From positions 404,613 to 468,612 of the forward strand of contig NZ_SJPY01000005.1 of assembly GCF_007860185.1 (NCBI RefSeq): 64,000 nucleotides of DNA, written 5' to 3'. The stretch comes from Novipirellula aureliae. Its GTDB lineage: Bacteria; Planctomycetota; Planctomycetia; Pirellulales; Pirellulaceae. Position 1 is the stretch's first letter, and each line of letters begins with the position of its first letter. Below the pieces are notes generated by a model. The model saw nothing but the letters and a program-made list of their open reading frames with translations, did no database searches and was not told where the DNA came from. This document shows, in pieces, positions 17,063 through 25,544 of the stretch. A program made the translations under genes and the position numbers.

Positions 17063-17833
17063 ATGATCGACTACGACAAAATGATGCAGCACGTCAGTGT
17101 GCATCCTCACCCGCTGTTGTTCGCCACGATCAGCGGTGCGCATCTGTACGGCTTCCCATCGCCCGATTCCGACTTCGATCTTCGCGGCGTTCATCTGCTG
17201 CCTATTGAAACGGTGTTGGGACTGGATGATGGCGACCAAACCGTCGAAAAGGAAGGCATCTACGATGGGTTAGAAATCGACTTGGTCACACACGACGCAT
17301 CAAAATTCTTCGCTCTAATGCTCCGCCGAAACGGCTACGTGCTCGAACAGATCTTTTCGCCTCTGGTCGTCTTTGAGGCCGACGAGTTCGCGGAATTGAA
17401 GTCGATCGCCGCCGACTGCATCACCAAGCATCACGCCCATCACTACCTCGGCTTCGCCGCAACCCAGTGGAAGCTGTTCGGCAAAGAATCACCGCCAAGG
17501 GTCAAACCGCTGCTGTACGTTTACCGCGTCCTGCTGACGGGCATCCATCTGATGCGCACCGGCGAAGTCGAAGCCAACCTTGTCAAGCGTAACGAAACCG
17601 CCAAGCTGCCATTCCTCGGAGACCTGATTGCCCAAAAGCAATCCGGCCCCGAGAAGGGAACGCTCAGTGCGGCTGATCTGGACTTTCACACGACGCAGTA
17701 CGAACGACTGACCGCTGAATTGGAAGCCGCGTATGAAGTATCCAATCTACGCGACCTGCCTACGGCAAGGCCGGCTCTGAACGATTTGCTCGTTCGCCTG
17801 CGTCTTGGAAACTTTAGCCCAACCTCTTCGTAG
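17063..17833 (+). CDS. RlaP-type nucleotidyltransferase, second copy
   Basis: A 256-residue nucleotidyltransferase of the same family as 15293-16225 but without the SH3-like N-terminus. The active-site stretch is GAHLYGFPSPDSDFDLRGVHLL: the D-x-D pair is kept, but the usual serine of the GS motif is alanine. EQIFSPLVV and KPLLYVYRVLLTG align with the paralogue. There is no separate ribosome site; the REP hairpin ends 4 bases before ATG. The last residues (SPTSS, TAG) read into the next REP block. Confidence 0.72.
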   Translation: MIDYDKMMQHVSVHPHPLLFATISGAHLYGFPSPDSDFDLRGVHLLPIETVLGLDDGDQTVEKEGIYDGLEIDLVTHDASKFFALMLRRNGYVLEQIFSPLVVFEADEFAELKSIAADCITKHHAHHYLGFAATQWKLFGKESPPRVKPLLYVYRVLLTGIHLMRTGEVEANLVKRNETAKLPFLGDLIAQKQSGPEKGTLSAADLDFHTTQYERLTAELEAAYEVSNLRDLPTARPALNDLLVRLRLGNFSPTSS

Positions 17834-17959
17834 TGGATCTTGTTAAAGATCCCGTTCCCCTCTTCGTAGTGGATCTTGTTAAAGATCCCGTTCCCCTCTT
17901 CGTAGTGGATCTTGTTAAAGATCCCGTTCCCCCACCGGATCTTTAACAAGATCCACTAC
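17830..17959. repeat. REP cluster after second RlaP gene
   Basis: Three forward copies (17830, 17866 and 17902; 36-base period with a CGTTCCCCTCTT spacer) and one inverted copy at 17937-17959. The first supplies the stop codon TAG of the gene. Confidence 0.85.
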
Positions 17960-18049
17960 CTATTAATCCGCGACCACTTTCGCAGCAAGTTTCGCAAATT
18001 CGAAAGCTAGATTTTCAAACTTCACCCTTCACTCTTCAAACTTCCTTCC

Positions 18050-18169
18050 ATGACCTGGCGAGACTGGTACGACGCACTCGATAAACCGACTTGGACACCC
18101 CTCACCCCTAAAACTTCATCCCTCCTTGCCAGACATCTATCCTTCCATAGTGAACGATTCGATTTCTGA
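18050..18169 (+). pseudogene. tspO: 5' stub of a TspO/MBR gene
   Basis: The frame starts MTWRDWYDALDKPTWTP, which matches the first loop and helix entry of TspO/MBR tryptophan-rich sensory proteins (WYxALxKPxWTPP). Homology stops abruptly there and 22 unrelated residues follow before a stop. The rest of the five-helix protein is missing. The break coincides with CCCCTCACCC, a filler string also seen near 18022 and 21234. It lies just upstream of a SOUL haem-binding gene. Confidence 0.55.
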
Positions 18170-18179
18170 ATCGTCACTA
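18148..18179. promoter_or_regulatory. Inverted repeat upstream of SOUL gene
   Basis: TAGTGAACGATTC and GAATCGTCACTA pair with one unpaired base around a 7-base loop, ending 24 bases before the start codon at 18203. It could be an operator, a leader hairpin or the terminator of the stub upstream. Confidence 0.45.
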
Positions 18180-18202
18180 CATAATTTTCGTCAGGTGATT
18201 AG

Positions 18203-18832
18203 ATGATGCGAAAACGAATGGTGTATTTCACGAGTATCGCGGTATTGGTTTTAATGGGAGTGTTCGCGTGGAACAGAACCACGCGAGCCGCCTATGAATC
18301 AGCCGAATACAAGGTCATCGAATCCGACGACAACTTTGAAGTCCGGGAATACCCCGACCTGATGCTGGTCGCCACGTCCACCAAGATCGACGCCCAGGGT
18401 CGCGACGGCAGTTTCATGAAACTGTTCCGCTACATATCGGGCGCGAACGAATCTGAACAGAAGATCTCCATGACAACGCCGGTCTTCATGGAAAGCAAAC
18501 CGCTCATGGAGAACGACAAAACCGATTCGGAAGTCCAAATGGGATTCGTGATGCCGAAGGAGGTCGCCGTCGAAGGCGTGCCATCGCCCACGGGCCCCGA
18601 CGTCGACGTTCACAAGCGAGCTGGCGGCCGTTTCGCGGTCGTCCGTTTCTCTGGCCGACTCAACGCCAAGCTCGCCAAAGAGAACGAAGCCAAACTTCGC
18701 GCCTGGATGGATTCGAAAGGCCTCGTTCCCGACGACTCACCCGAATCTAACGGAGTTGAATCCGCGTCCTACGACCCACCTTGGACGCCCGGCCCAATGC
18801 GTCGCAACGAAATCCTCATCCGGTTGAAGTAG
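18203..18832 (+). CDS. SOUL family haem-binding protein
   Basis: A 209-residue protein with an N-terminal signal anchor (MVYFTSIAVLVLMGVFAW) and a SOUL/HBP domain: YKVIESDDNFEVREYPDLML, FRYISGANESEQKISMTTPV, and the closing YDPPWTPGPMRRNEILIRL. SOUL proteins bind haem or porphyrin. The ATG at 18203 is followed at once by a second in-frame ATG. The neighbouring tspO stub also belongs to a porphyrin-binding family. Confidence 0.85.
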   Translation: MMRKRMVYFTSIAVLVLMGVFAWNRTTRAAYESAEYKVIESDDNFEVREYPDLMLVATSTKIDAQGRDGSFMKLFRYISGANESEQKISMTTPVFMESKPLMENDKTDSEVQMGFVMPKEVAVEGVPSPTGPDVDVHKRAGGRFAVVRFSGRLNAKLAKENEAKLRAWMDSKGLVPDDSPESNGVESASYDPPWTPGPMRRNEILIRLK

Positions 18833-18904
18833 TTCATGAGTAAACGGCACCACCTATTTCCTTTCCAACCGAGTACTTGGATGATCGACTTGGCAACTTA
18901 ACCT

Positions 18905-19138
18905 TCACGCTTTCTTCCTAGAAATCTGAAAGCCATTTCGTTCAAGTATTTGAAAGCACTTCGTCCCCTTTCCAGCTCGAAAACCCGGCTCAGGAAGAAA
19001 TCCGGTAAGTATCCGTGCGGCCAAAGCGACAATTGCGGGCGGCGGATAGCTCTTACCCTCGTGCGGAACATCGTAAGCGTGTGAGGGCTTAGACGCTTTC
19101 GCATCCCGATGGTTCGCCAAAAATCTCATCTTCTGCAA
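18905..19138 (-). pseudogene. Fragment like a McrA-type restriction N-domain
   Basis: The 77-residue frame carries GKSYPPPAIVALAARILTG, then EPGFRAGKGTKCFQILERNGF. This resembles the N-terminal head domain (YPPKAI...LA...F.GG...CF.VL..LGF) found in type IV restriction/HNH enzymes such as ScoMcrA. No downstream nuclease is present, so it is probably a remnant. Recognition rests on a short stretch. Confidence 0.35.
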
Positions 19139-19220
19139 AAAACATTTTCGGCCGACGATACGTCACACGAACATGAAACACCGCTCAAGCTCGAAGGTAC
19201 TCATAGGACGCGAAAAAACA

Positions 19221-19679
19221 TCAGTCGCGGAGTGTTAGAAAACGCAAGTGGTGAGCGGCATGTGCAGTATGGATTTGCTCAATCCGCTCACGCGGCAATC
19301 GCCCAAACGCTGGATGCGGAGCATAGTCACCAACGTGGGCGTAGAACTGAGCCACGCTTGCAGCAAAAGCCTCAACTTCTCGCGCGTCATCCAGATCGGC
19401 CGGCGGAACAAACATCGACGCTGTACGAATTCCACGAGGTGAATCGCCGCTAAGAATTTTCGGCAAGAGCATCCGCCGCATCACAGGACGCAAAAACGCG
19501 AAGAGCGACATCCACTTCGGATAACCATCGACGCTCGGATCTTGCACGAGTGTCAGGTGACGGCAGATTTGCCCCAGGGACCAGTTGCCACTGCGGTTGT
19601 ATCCGCTCTTCAGTAGCGACCGCGTCTCTTCAGCCGCCGCGTTCAGATCGTCGAAGTGTAGTTCACGCAGTTGTTCCAT
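19221..19679 (-). CDS. DUF1569 (DinB-like) protein
   Basis: A 152-residue protein of the DUF1569 type, a helical DinB-like fold. Conserved pieces are GNWSLGQICRHLTLVQDPSVDG, the MLLPKILSGDSPRGIRT middle and a HTAHAAHHLRFL end in which histidines could bind metal. Biochemical role unknown. The start lies 9 bases after the HD-hydrolase stop, so the two form an operon. Confidence 0.8.
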   Translation of the reverse strand: MEQLRELHFDDLNAAAEETRSLLKSGYNRSGNWSLGQICRHLTLVQDPSVDGYPKWMSLFAFLRPVMRRMLLPKILSGDSPRGIRTASMFVPPADLDDAREVEAFAASVAQFYAHVGDYAPHPAFGRLPRERIEQIHTAHAAHHLRFLTLRD

Positions 19680-19688
19680 GCGGTCAGT

Positions 19689-20285
19689 TTAACGCGACAC
19701 GCCGCTCTCTCGCAAGAACTGGTCCAAGAACGTTCGCATGAACGACTCTCGTTCTTCCGCCATCCGCCGAGCCGCATCGGTGTTCAGCAAATCCTTCAAC
19801 TTGAACAGCTTTTCGTGGAAGTGCCCAACACCCGTCTTCGCATCGCCGGCATCAGGAAGATAGAACGGCTGGCCAAATGCCGCGCCGTACTCGATCGTCC
19901 GCACGATCCCGATCGCACCAAGTGCGTCCAGCCGATCCGCGTCTTGCACAATCTTGCCTTCTAGCGATAGCGGCTTGGCCGATTCCCCTTTGCGAAACGA
20001 AATGTTGTCGACGATGTGAGCGACATGTTCGATCAAATCATCGTCCGCACCCAGGCCGCTCAGAATCTCGCGAGCAAACTCGGCACTCCGTTCAACGCCG
20101 TCATGGAACTTTGCATCGCCGACGTCATGCAGCAAAGCCGCCAACTCGACAATGCCCAAGTCACCACCAGCATCAGCCTGAATCTCCCGAGCCGACACCA
20201 GCACCCGAAGCACATGATCCATGCCATGACCGGCGGCCTGTCCGTCCATGCGTTCCCGCACGATTGTTTCGACTTGGTCGATCAT
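19689..20285 (-). CDS. HD-domain phosphohydrolase
   Basis: A 198-residue HD protein of the YedJ-like type. The metal ligands are visible as GHGMDHVLRV (first His) and AALLHDVGDAKFHDG (HD pair), with a later DADRLDALGAIGI aspartate. Related enzymes hydrolyse nucleotides or other phosphate esters; the substrate is not predicted. First gene of a two-gene leftward operon with the DUF1569 gene. Confidence 0.85.
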   Translation of the reverse strand: MIDQVETIVRERMDGQAAGHGMDHVLRVLVSAREIQADAGGDLGIVELAALLHDVGDAKFHDGVERSAEFAREILSGLGADDDLIEHVAHIVDNISFRKGESAKPLSLEGKIVQDADRLDALGAIGIVRTIEYGAAFGQPFYLPDAGDAKTGVGHFHEKLFKLKDLLNTDAARRMAEERESFMRTFLDQFLRESGVSR

Positions 20286-20302
20286 TGAATTTCGTTGTGC
20301 TT

Positions 20303-20358
20303 GTAGTGGATCTTGTTAAAGATCCTGGACTGGAAGGATCTTTAACAAGATCCACTAC
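20303..20358. repeat. REP inverted pair, GTAGTGGATCTTGTTAAAGA type
   Basis: A forward copy (20303-20325) and an inverted copy (20336-20358) with a 10-base spacer, forming a long hairpin between the divergently read HD-hydrolase and the antitoxin gene. Confidence 0.85.
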
Positions 20359-20428
20359 TTCAGTTGACTCCTGGATACCGCGTGCATACAATGTACTCAC
20401 GCCAGTAGACTCAGCATAGAGGCTCAAA

Positions 20429-20710
20429 ATGTCAAGCGTCAGTGATAGTAAATCCACACGATTGAATATCCGTGTCAGTGAGCATGAGAAGGACGTGATT
20501 TCTCGAGCTGCGATTGCCACCGGAGCGACCGTGAGCGGCTTTGTGCTAGAGAGAGCTTACGCGGAAGCTCAGGCGATTCTTGCTGACCAAAGCCAGTTTC
20601 ATTTGGACGAGAAGCAATGGAAGAGGTTCTGCAAGGCGCTCGATGCCCCGCCCAAAAAGATTCCTGCAATGAGGAAACTGCTTTTGGAGTCGGGCGTTTT
20701 CGATGACTGA
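20429..20710 (+). CDS. TacA-like DUF1778 antitoxin
   Basis: A 93-residue antitoxin. The N-terminal RLNIRVSEHEKDVISRAA is a ribbon-helix-helix DNA-binding part, and the C-terminal helices (FCKALDAPPKKIPAMRKLL) wrap the toxin in this family. It represses its own operon in known TacAT pairs. It overlaps the acetyltransferase toxin by 8 bases. Confidence 0.9.
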   Translation: MSSVSDSKSTRLNIRVSEHEKDVISRAAIATGATVSGFVLERAYAEAQAILADQSQFHLDEKQWKRFCKALDAPPKKIPAMRKLLLESGVFDD

Positions 20711-21209
20711 ACCGCAACTCGAAGCACCGGTTCCGCTACTGAAATCACACCGGCTCGACGGCTTTGATTGTGGCGATGCTTCATTGAATGAGTACTTAGT
20801 GCGGTTCGCGCGAACGAACCATCAATCAGGATCTGCCCGCACTTACGTTGCCTGTCGAGGAAAAAAGGTCGTCAGCTTCTACTCACTCGCCTTCGGCAGT
20901 ATCGAAGTCAGAACTGCCACTTCGCGAGTCGCCAAGGGACTGCCGCAGCACCCGATTTCGATCATGCTGCTCGCGCGACTTGCCGTTGATGTAACCGAAC
21001 AAGGAAACGGAATCGGCAAAGGGCTACTCAAGGACGCAGTACTAAGAACGTTGCAAGCGTCGGAGATTGGCGGACTGCGAGCGATGCTAGTTCACGCCAA
21101 GGATAAGCAAGCCCAGGCCTTCTACAGGAAGTTCGGATTTGAATCGTCTCCCACGAACGACCTTCATCTAATGATGTTGCTCAAGGATATCCGCAACTCC
21201 ATTTCTTAG
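20703..21209 (+). CDS. TacT-like GNAT acetyltransferase toxin
   Basis: A 168-residue GNAT protein of the TacT/AtaT type, toxins that acetylate aminoacyl-tRNA and stop translation. HRLDGFDCGDASLNEYL is the family start, LLARLAVDVTEQGNGIGKGLL carries the acetyl-CoA pyrophosphate loop, and FYRKFGFESSP contains the conserved catalytic tyrosine. Overlap with the antitoxin implies coupled synthesis. Substrate tRNA cannot be predicted. Confidence 0.9.
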   Translation: MTEPQLEAPVPLLKSHRLDGFDCGDASLNEYLVRFARTNHQSGSARTYVACRGKKVVSFYSLAFGSIEVRTATSRVAKGLPQHPISIMLLARLAVDVTEQGNGIGKGLLKDAVLRTLQASEIGGLRAMLVHAKDKQAQAFYRKFGFESSPTNDLHLMMLLKDIRNSIS

Positions 21210-21231
21210 CGTCGGTCAAACGGCGATCTGT

Positions 21232-21975
21232 TCACCCCTCACCCTTCAAACTTCTATCCATCCATTTCGTTCGTTCTTCCCTCGACAGCTTTTCAATTGA
21301 GTAACGCAGCATCGTTCGCGGCATTGTCTTGGCATGTTTCTTCAAGAACTTTTCTAATCGCGATTGATCGCGTTTGCCCATTTCGCGAAGCATCCATCCG
21401 ATCGCCTTGTTCATCAGGTCGTGCCCATCGCTCATCAGACGCTCGGCAAGCTCGATGATCTCCTCAAACTCGTCGTTCTTGATGAGCGAGAAAGTAGCTA
21501 ACACCGCCACGCGCCGCTCCCACAACACATCGCTCGCCGCCAACCGATCGAGAACGCCTCGTTCATCGTAGTTTTCAACCAGCCAAGCTCCGAGAATTTT
21601 CGGAGCCGTCGTATCAACAATGTCCCAATTGTTCACCGCGTCCAGGTTAGCCAAGTAGAAGTCCACGATTTCTCGACATTCAAAATCGCGATGAGGATTT
21701 TTCGGCTTCGCCGCCAGCTCATACTGACCAACCAGAATCAACATTCCCGTCAGCCGGCACTCATGCCAAGGCGAAGCAAACAGTTTTACAAGATCGTCAC
21801 GTGACAAATCACGAAACTGCCGAGCCACCTTCCGCTGATCCGGAACCACGCAACCGAGAAACCGATCGCCTTCGCCGTACCCACCGGGCACAGCCTGAAA
21901 GAACCCAGGCAGAAACGCAGCCTTATCTTCGCGAGCCACCTCACGAAGCGCCGAAAGAACCTGCTTCGCCGTCAC
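21232..21975 (-). CDS. AlkD-like DNA alkylation repair protein
   Basis: A 247-residue all-helical HEAT-like protein of the AlkD type, glycosylases that remove alkylated purines. Hallmarks are DRFLGCVVPDQRKVARQF, HECRLTGMLIL, NNWDIVDTTAPKILGAWL (with the WD pair that contacts the lesion) and ERRVAVLATFSLI. Length matches the family. It converges on the TacT gene. Confidence 0.85.
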   Translation of the reverse strand: MTAKQVLSALREVAREDKAAFLPGFFQAVPGGYGEGDRFLGCVVPDQRKVARQFRDLSRDDLVKLFASPWHECRLTGMLILVGQYELAAKPKNPHRDFECREIVDFYLANLDAVNNWDIVDTTAPKILGAWLVENYDERGVLDRLAASDVLWERRVAVLATFSLIKNDEFEEIIELAERLMSDGHDLMNKAIGWMLREMGKRDQSRLEKFLKKHAKTMPRTMLRYSIEKLSREERTKWMDRSLKGEG

Positions 21976-22190
21976 GCTATGATCTCCGCTGTCTTAGAGT
22001 GAGTGTTGAAGTCGACATGAGGTCTGAGTTATACTGGTCGTGGACTATCCTCGAAAGGCACGAACGACTGCATAGTCCTAGTTCCCTTGGTGGTTTGATC
22101 GGCAGCGTCACTGGCAGAATCGCCACCAATCGGCAGCGGCGAGTTACCAAAAGCCGTGCCGGGACGACCTGGTTATTCAGAGAGCTTTAT

Positions 22191-22616
22191 GTGAGACAAA
22201 TTTCCGCGACAGCATTTTTGCTTGTGACTTTTTTTCTAGGTTGCAACTCACCCACAGTGGGCTCTTCTTCAAATTCGATCGCACAGGCAAAGCAGCGAGG
22301 AATATTCGTCACAGAGTATTCCATTCCCGCCGCTTGTGACCTAGGCCCGCACCAACCGATCGAGGCGTGGGTTGAAGATAAGAATGTATTGGTCATCAGA
22401 CTACGCGGCCCACATCACTTGACCGGAGATCCAATTGTTCTACAAAGTTCCACCGAAGTGCTCCCTTTCTCGACATGGTCAAAGCGGGACGGTCCTCCCT
22501 ATATGCTGTGGGCCGTTCTGGGGCCGCCGCCGGACGTCTTACTACTTAACCGCGGATCCGAAAGTGTCGAGCTCAGTCGCAGGCAGAATCACGAGGGACC
22601 TCATCCAACTCGATAA
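22191..22616 (+). CDS. Small predicted lipoprotein
   Basis: A 141-residue protein starting at GTG behind AGAG. The N-terminus ATAFLLVTFFLGC is a lipoprotein signal with the lipobox FLGC (Cys 18). The mature part (YSIPAACDLGPHQPIEAWVE, VLVIRLRGPHHL) is beta-rich and unrecognised. The frame is open farther upstream, but those residues have no protein-like pattern, so the GTG is preferred. Confidence 0.5.
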   Translation: MRQISATAFLLVTFFLGCNSPTVGSSSNSIAQAKQRGIFVTEYSIPAACDLGPHQPIEAWVEDKNVLVIRLRGPHHLTGDPIVLQSSTEVLPFSTWSKRDGPPYMLWAVLGPPPDVLLLNRGSESVELSRRQNHEGPHPTR

Positions 22617-22752
22617 GGCAGTTTGCGATCAGATTCCTTGCTATTCGTGAAGATGACACCAGTACCGCTGAGGCTTTGACTTTCTGAATTCACGAACTAC
22701 CAAAACAGTGCCGCCAAATCCATAATAATTCGCTCTTTGATCCTTCATCTTT

Positions 22753-23208
22753 ATGACCAGCAATCCATACGCACCACCAACAACGGTGAATTCGAAAGAT
22801 CAGACACACGTGGCAGCTTCGCGACTTCGCCGCGGACCTGCACTCTACATTGCCGGATTTGGGCTTGTCGGTGGCTTCGGTTCGGTACCTTTTCTTGCAC
22901 TTCAGAATCCGATTGGATTTGCCGTTGTTCTGTTAGGATGTATTCTTGGCGGTTTGGTCTACCGTTTTCGCTCACGTAACTGGCCGCATGACCCAACAAT
23001 ACCTCATCGCCAGCTTCTTTTCTCTGCGTTTGCCGTCCTCTTGCCTCCTGGCGTTTTGTTTCTATTCGCTGGTCCGTATGGGCAAGGACCAGCGATTGTA
23101 ATGATCGGATTGATTGTTGGTGTGTCGGTTGCTTTTGGCATCTTCACCAGCGGCACCCGACGTCTAAACGCACTACCGATAGAGTCAGACCCATCGGAGT
23201 TGAGCTAA
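22753..23208 (+). CDS. NPYAPP-type small membrane protein
   Basis: A 151-residue membrane protein starting SNPYAPP, an N-terminal signature recurrent in planctomycete inner-membrane proteins. Four membrane segments are visible (GPALYIAGFGLVGGFGSVPF, GFAVVLLGCILGGLVY, LLFSAFAVLLPPGVLFLF, AIVMIGLIVGVSVAFGIF). Function unknown. Confidence 0.65.
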   Translation: MTSNPYAPPTTVNSKDQTHVAASRLRRGPALYIAGFGLVGGFGSVPFLALQNPIGFAVVLLGCILGGLVYRFRSRNWPHDPTIPHRQLLFSAFAVLLPPGVLFLFAGPYGQGPAIVMIGLIVGVSVAFGIFTSGTRRLNALPIESDPSELS

Positions 23209-23271
23209 GAGCCGCATTGCTGTGTCACTTCTAGACCGTCTCAGTATCCGGACTCTCGTTTGTGCATCGCC

Positions 23272-23358
23272 TTAGTGGTCGTAGATGCTACGAACGAGCG
23301 CGGCACAACACTGCGGTCGATGAATCGTCTTGATGCAGAAGGTAGCTTGATCATGCAC
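23272..23358 (-). pseudogene. 5' stub of a second glycosyltransferase (copy A)
   Basis: Begins at GTG overlapping the stop of the intact glycosyltransferase and reads HDQATFCIKTIHRPQCCAAL before a stop after about 28 codons. It corresponds to the longer stub at 53022-53249, so the homologous block in copy A ends here, near 23,280. Confidence 0.6.
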
Positions 23359-24100
23359 GGACGATTTGACCTCCTGGATATCGCAATAATCGGAAACCGT
23401 GTTTGCGAAGTCCCATCGCACGGAACTTCGATCTTCCACGCAGGTCGCGGTAGCCAGTGCCGGCAACACGTGCGTGGACGACAGAACAATCGGTGGCGAC
23501 CGCGATTTGCAGTTCGGCAAGGTGGCTCGCTCGGTAGAAAAACTCCCAATGCTCGTAGGTTTTTAGGGCTTCGTCCCAACGGAGCGTCCCGATCGTTTCC
23601 TTGCGAGCCAGAAACGCGTTGCTGACCATGTCGCACCAGGCGACGGTGCCGACACGTCTCTTCTCACCACGATGCATCCAGATGCGTTTGCCGTTCATCA
23701 ATGGTGATAACATCATAGGTCGACCGCCGCCTCCTTGACGCACTGCCAAGATGTCGAGTTCGTGTTCGGCGAAGTACTCGCAAACGCGGTCGATGTGAAA
23801 GTCCGCGGTGATAACGTGATCATCGTCGAGCAGAAAGATATACTCGGTCTGCGCCGCGTCGATCGCTGTGTTACGCCCGACTCCAACACCCACATCGCGC
23901 CGGTCGAGATTAATGACCGTGCAGTGCTTAGCGGTTTCGGGATACTTCTCGCTGAAACGAAGCTCGGGCCGACCGTCATCGACGACGACGATGGTGGGCT
24001 CGGCGATGTGTTCGCGCAGCGACTGGACCAACCGGTGGCAGGACCACGGACGGTGTATCGTTTTTATGCAGAATGTGATGTCAGACGTTCGGATTGCCAA
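23351..24100 (-). CDS. Family 2 glycosyltransferase (copy A)
   Basis: A 249-residue GT2-type enzyme: TFCIKTIHRPWSCHRLVQSL at the nucleotide-sugar pocket, IVVVDDGRPE, then LLDDDHVITADFHIDRV with the metal-binding DDD, and a late YRASHL/VVHARVAGTGY. It differs from the copy at 53242 at 11 residues by my count. The next gene upstream on the strand is fucosyltransferase-like, so both probably build a surface glycan. Translational overlap with the stub downstream suggests an ancestral tandem of GT genes. Confidence 0.8.
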   Translation of the reverse strand: MAIRTSDITFCIKTIHRPWSCHRLVQSLREHIAEPTIVVVDDGRPELRFSEKYPETAKHCTVINLDRRDVGVGVGRNTAIDAAQTEYIFLLDDDHVITADFHIDRVCEYFAEHELDILAVRQGGGGRPMMLSPLMNGKRIWMHRGEKRRVGTVAWCDMVSNAFLARKETIGTLRWDEALKTYEHWEFFYRASHLAELQIAVATDCSVVHARVAGTGYRDLRGRSKFRAMGLRKHGFRLLRYPGGQIVRA

Positions 24101-24248
24101 AGAGGTTCCCTCCTTTTTTGAACGACATGGTTTCTTACCAGCGACTCATTGCCCGATGGGTCATTGAATGGAGATGCAGCGATTGATCTGACGACGCCGC
24201 GATTGCTACTGTTGTGAAGCAGCGGAGTTAAGAAGAGGTTCGCTTTTC

Positions 24249-24364
24249 TAGACCATTTTGATTTTTGACGTGGCTGGGGCTTCCAGCCCCAGTTGAGAAG
24301 AACGCTGCGGCTGGAAGCCACAGCCACTAAATAAGCAGCCTACGGCTTTTTGCAAAATGCTCTA
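24249..24364. repeat. MITE-like element (copy A)
   Basis: About 116 bp with imperfect terminal inverted repeats (TAGAcCATTTTG and CAAAATGCTCTA) and an internal hairpin GTGGCTGGGGCTTCCAGCCC / GCTGGAAGCCACAGCCAC. It contains no gene. The right terminal repeat provides the TAG stop of the fucosyltransferase-like gene. A copy with perfect 12-bp ends lies at 54140. Confidence 0.7.
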
Positions 24365-25102
24365 ATTCAAGTGTTCAGCGGGATTCTTCCGCATGAGGTT
24401 GGCGACTGTCGTAATGTTCGATCGACTGGCATAGAGTCGTCGGGCTCCTGCCAAAATACGAACAACAGTCCACGCCTCCAGGCCCTTTCGGAATCCTGGG
24501 CTAGAGTCTTGGTGGAGCGGTGACTCGGTCGCGGAGTACCGCAACTCTGGAAAGATGATCACGTCCGGCTTCCGTTTTTTTACATAGTCGACAAAGGACT
24601 GCTGATCCGTCTGTGCGACCAGCGGGCCGTTGGTCGCATCAAGGATTGAGTCATATCGCTCAAAGGGGACCAGACGTCGCTCTTTCTTTTTGTCCGTGCC
24701 GCGAAAATAGATGCAGTCGTACTCAACACCCTGTCCGATTCGGTAGTTCATTCGTTGAGTAGCAAAGTGATCGACCGTCTCTCGCGGCTGCACGAATGAC
24801 TGAAAGGTGGACCGCGCTTCATAGTAGGTCAGGCATGGTACCTTCTGCCTTTTTCCAAAATCAACGGTTAGTTCAGGGCACTCGACTGCTTCGGCAACAG
24901 AATGTTGCTGGTGAAAGAACGTGTCCCAGACGTTCTCACCCTCGTAAGTGCGGTACAGTTGCATCGACTTTCGGTGGCGATAGTTCACCACAGGAATCAA
25001 ATCTGCCTCAAAAATCGCAGCAACGGTATCAATCGTCGTGAGAAGATAGGATCCGAATCCCGCGTTCGGCCAGCGGCGGACTACTCGGACAAAGGAACTC
25101 AT
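24362..25102 (-). CDS. Fucosyltransferase-like protein (copy A)
   Basis: A 246-residue protein. YFRGTDKKKERR resembles the GDP-fucose-binding motif of NodZ/FUT8-type fucosyltransferases (HxRRGTDK), and ITTVANLMRKNPAEHLN ends the protein as in that group. WPNAGFGSYLLTTIDTVAAI and VVNYRHRKSMQLYRTYEG form the start. The start at 25102 is used because it is the one conserved in the second copy at 54253-54993; an ATG two codons earlier exists only here. Assignment is moderate. Confidence 0.6.
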   Translation of the reverse strand: MSSFVRVVRRWPNAGFGSYLLTTIDTVAAIFEADLIPVVNYRHRKSMQLYRTYEGENVWDTFFHQQHSVAEAVECPELTVDFGKRQKVPCLTYYEARSTFQSFVQPRETVDHFATQRMNYRIGQGVEYDCIYFRGTDKKKERRLVPFERYDSILDATNGPLVAQTDQQSFVDYVKKRKPDVIIFPELRYSATESPLHQDSSPGFRKGLEAWTVVRILAGARRLYASRSNITTVANLMRKNPAEHLN

Positions 25103-25398
25103 TGGCATGCTCGCAGTTTGAACTAAGTTGTTCTAGAAGGCAGATATTGAATCTTGGTTTTTGCCGTCGAAGTGTTCGAGTCCTCGTTGCTCACCCATCG
25201 TCGCAATTACCGACTGAATTCGTATGCACGGTATTTTGCGACGAATCAATTGATATCCCCGGCAACACCTACAAACAATCAACTCCCGCCCAAGACGCCC
25301 TTTCTCGGCGTTTGGACAAAGGACGGGAAATCGCGGGCCAATACGATGGCTCAGCGAGCCCCAGCCGATGGATTGACGCGATTCGTTGGGTGAGGCCA

Positions 25399-25533
25399 TG
25401 ATCGTGATTCAGGTTGATCGCAAGACCAACACACTGCGAGTTGTCGACGCAGACCCATCGCTGCACTGGATGCATGCGTTCTGGTTTGCTTGGTACGCGA
25501 TGCATCCCAGCACGGACGTGTTTGAAAACTAAT
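25399..25533 (+). pseudogene. 3' remnant of a DUF3179 gene
   Basis: The last 44 codons read like the end of DUF3179 proteins: VIQVDRKTNTLRVVDA then HAFWFAWYAMHPSTDV (family pattern FWFAWxAxxPxTxV). The 300-plus residues that should precede it are missing. It lies just beyond the edge of duplication copy A. The rest of 25,103-25,544 holds nothing I can support. Confidence 0.5.
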
Positions 25534-25544
25534 AGCCGACGACG

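Noticed and set aside
16231..17959. CRISPR-like array (regular repeats)
   Set aside because: Copies are inverted as well as direct, the spacers are the same repeated string, and a Y1 transposase sits between them; these are REP elements.
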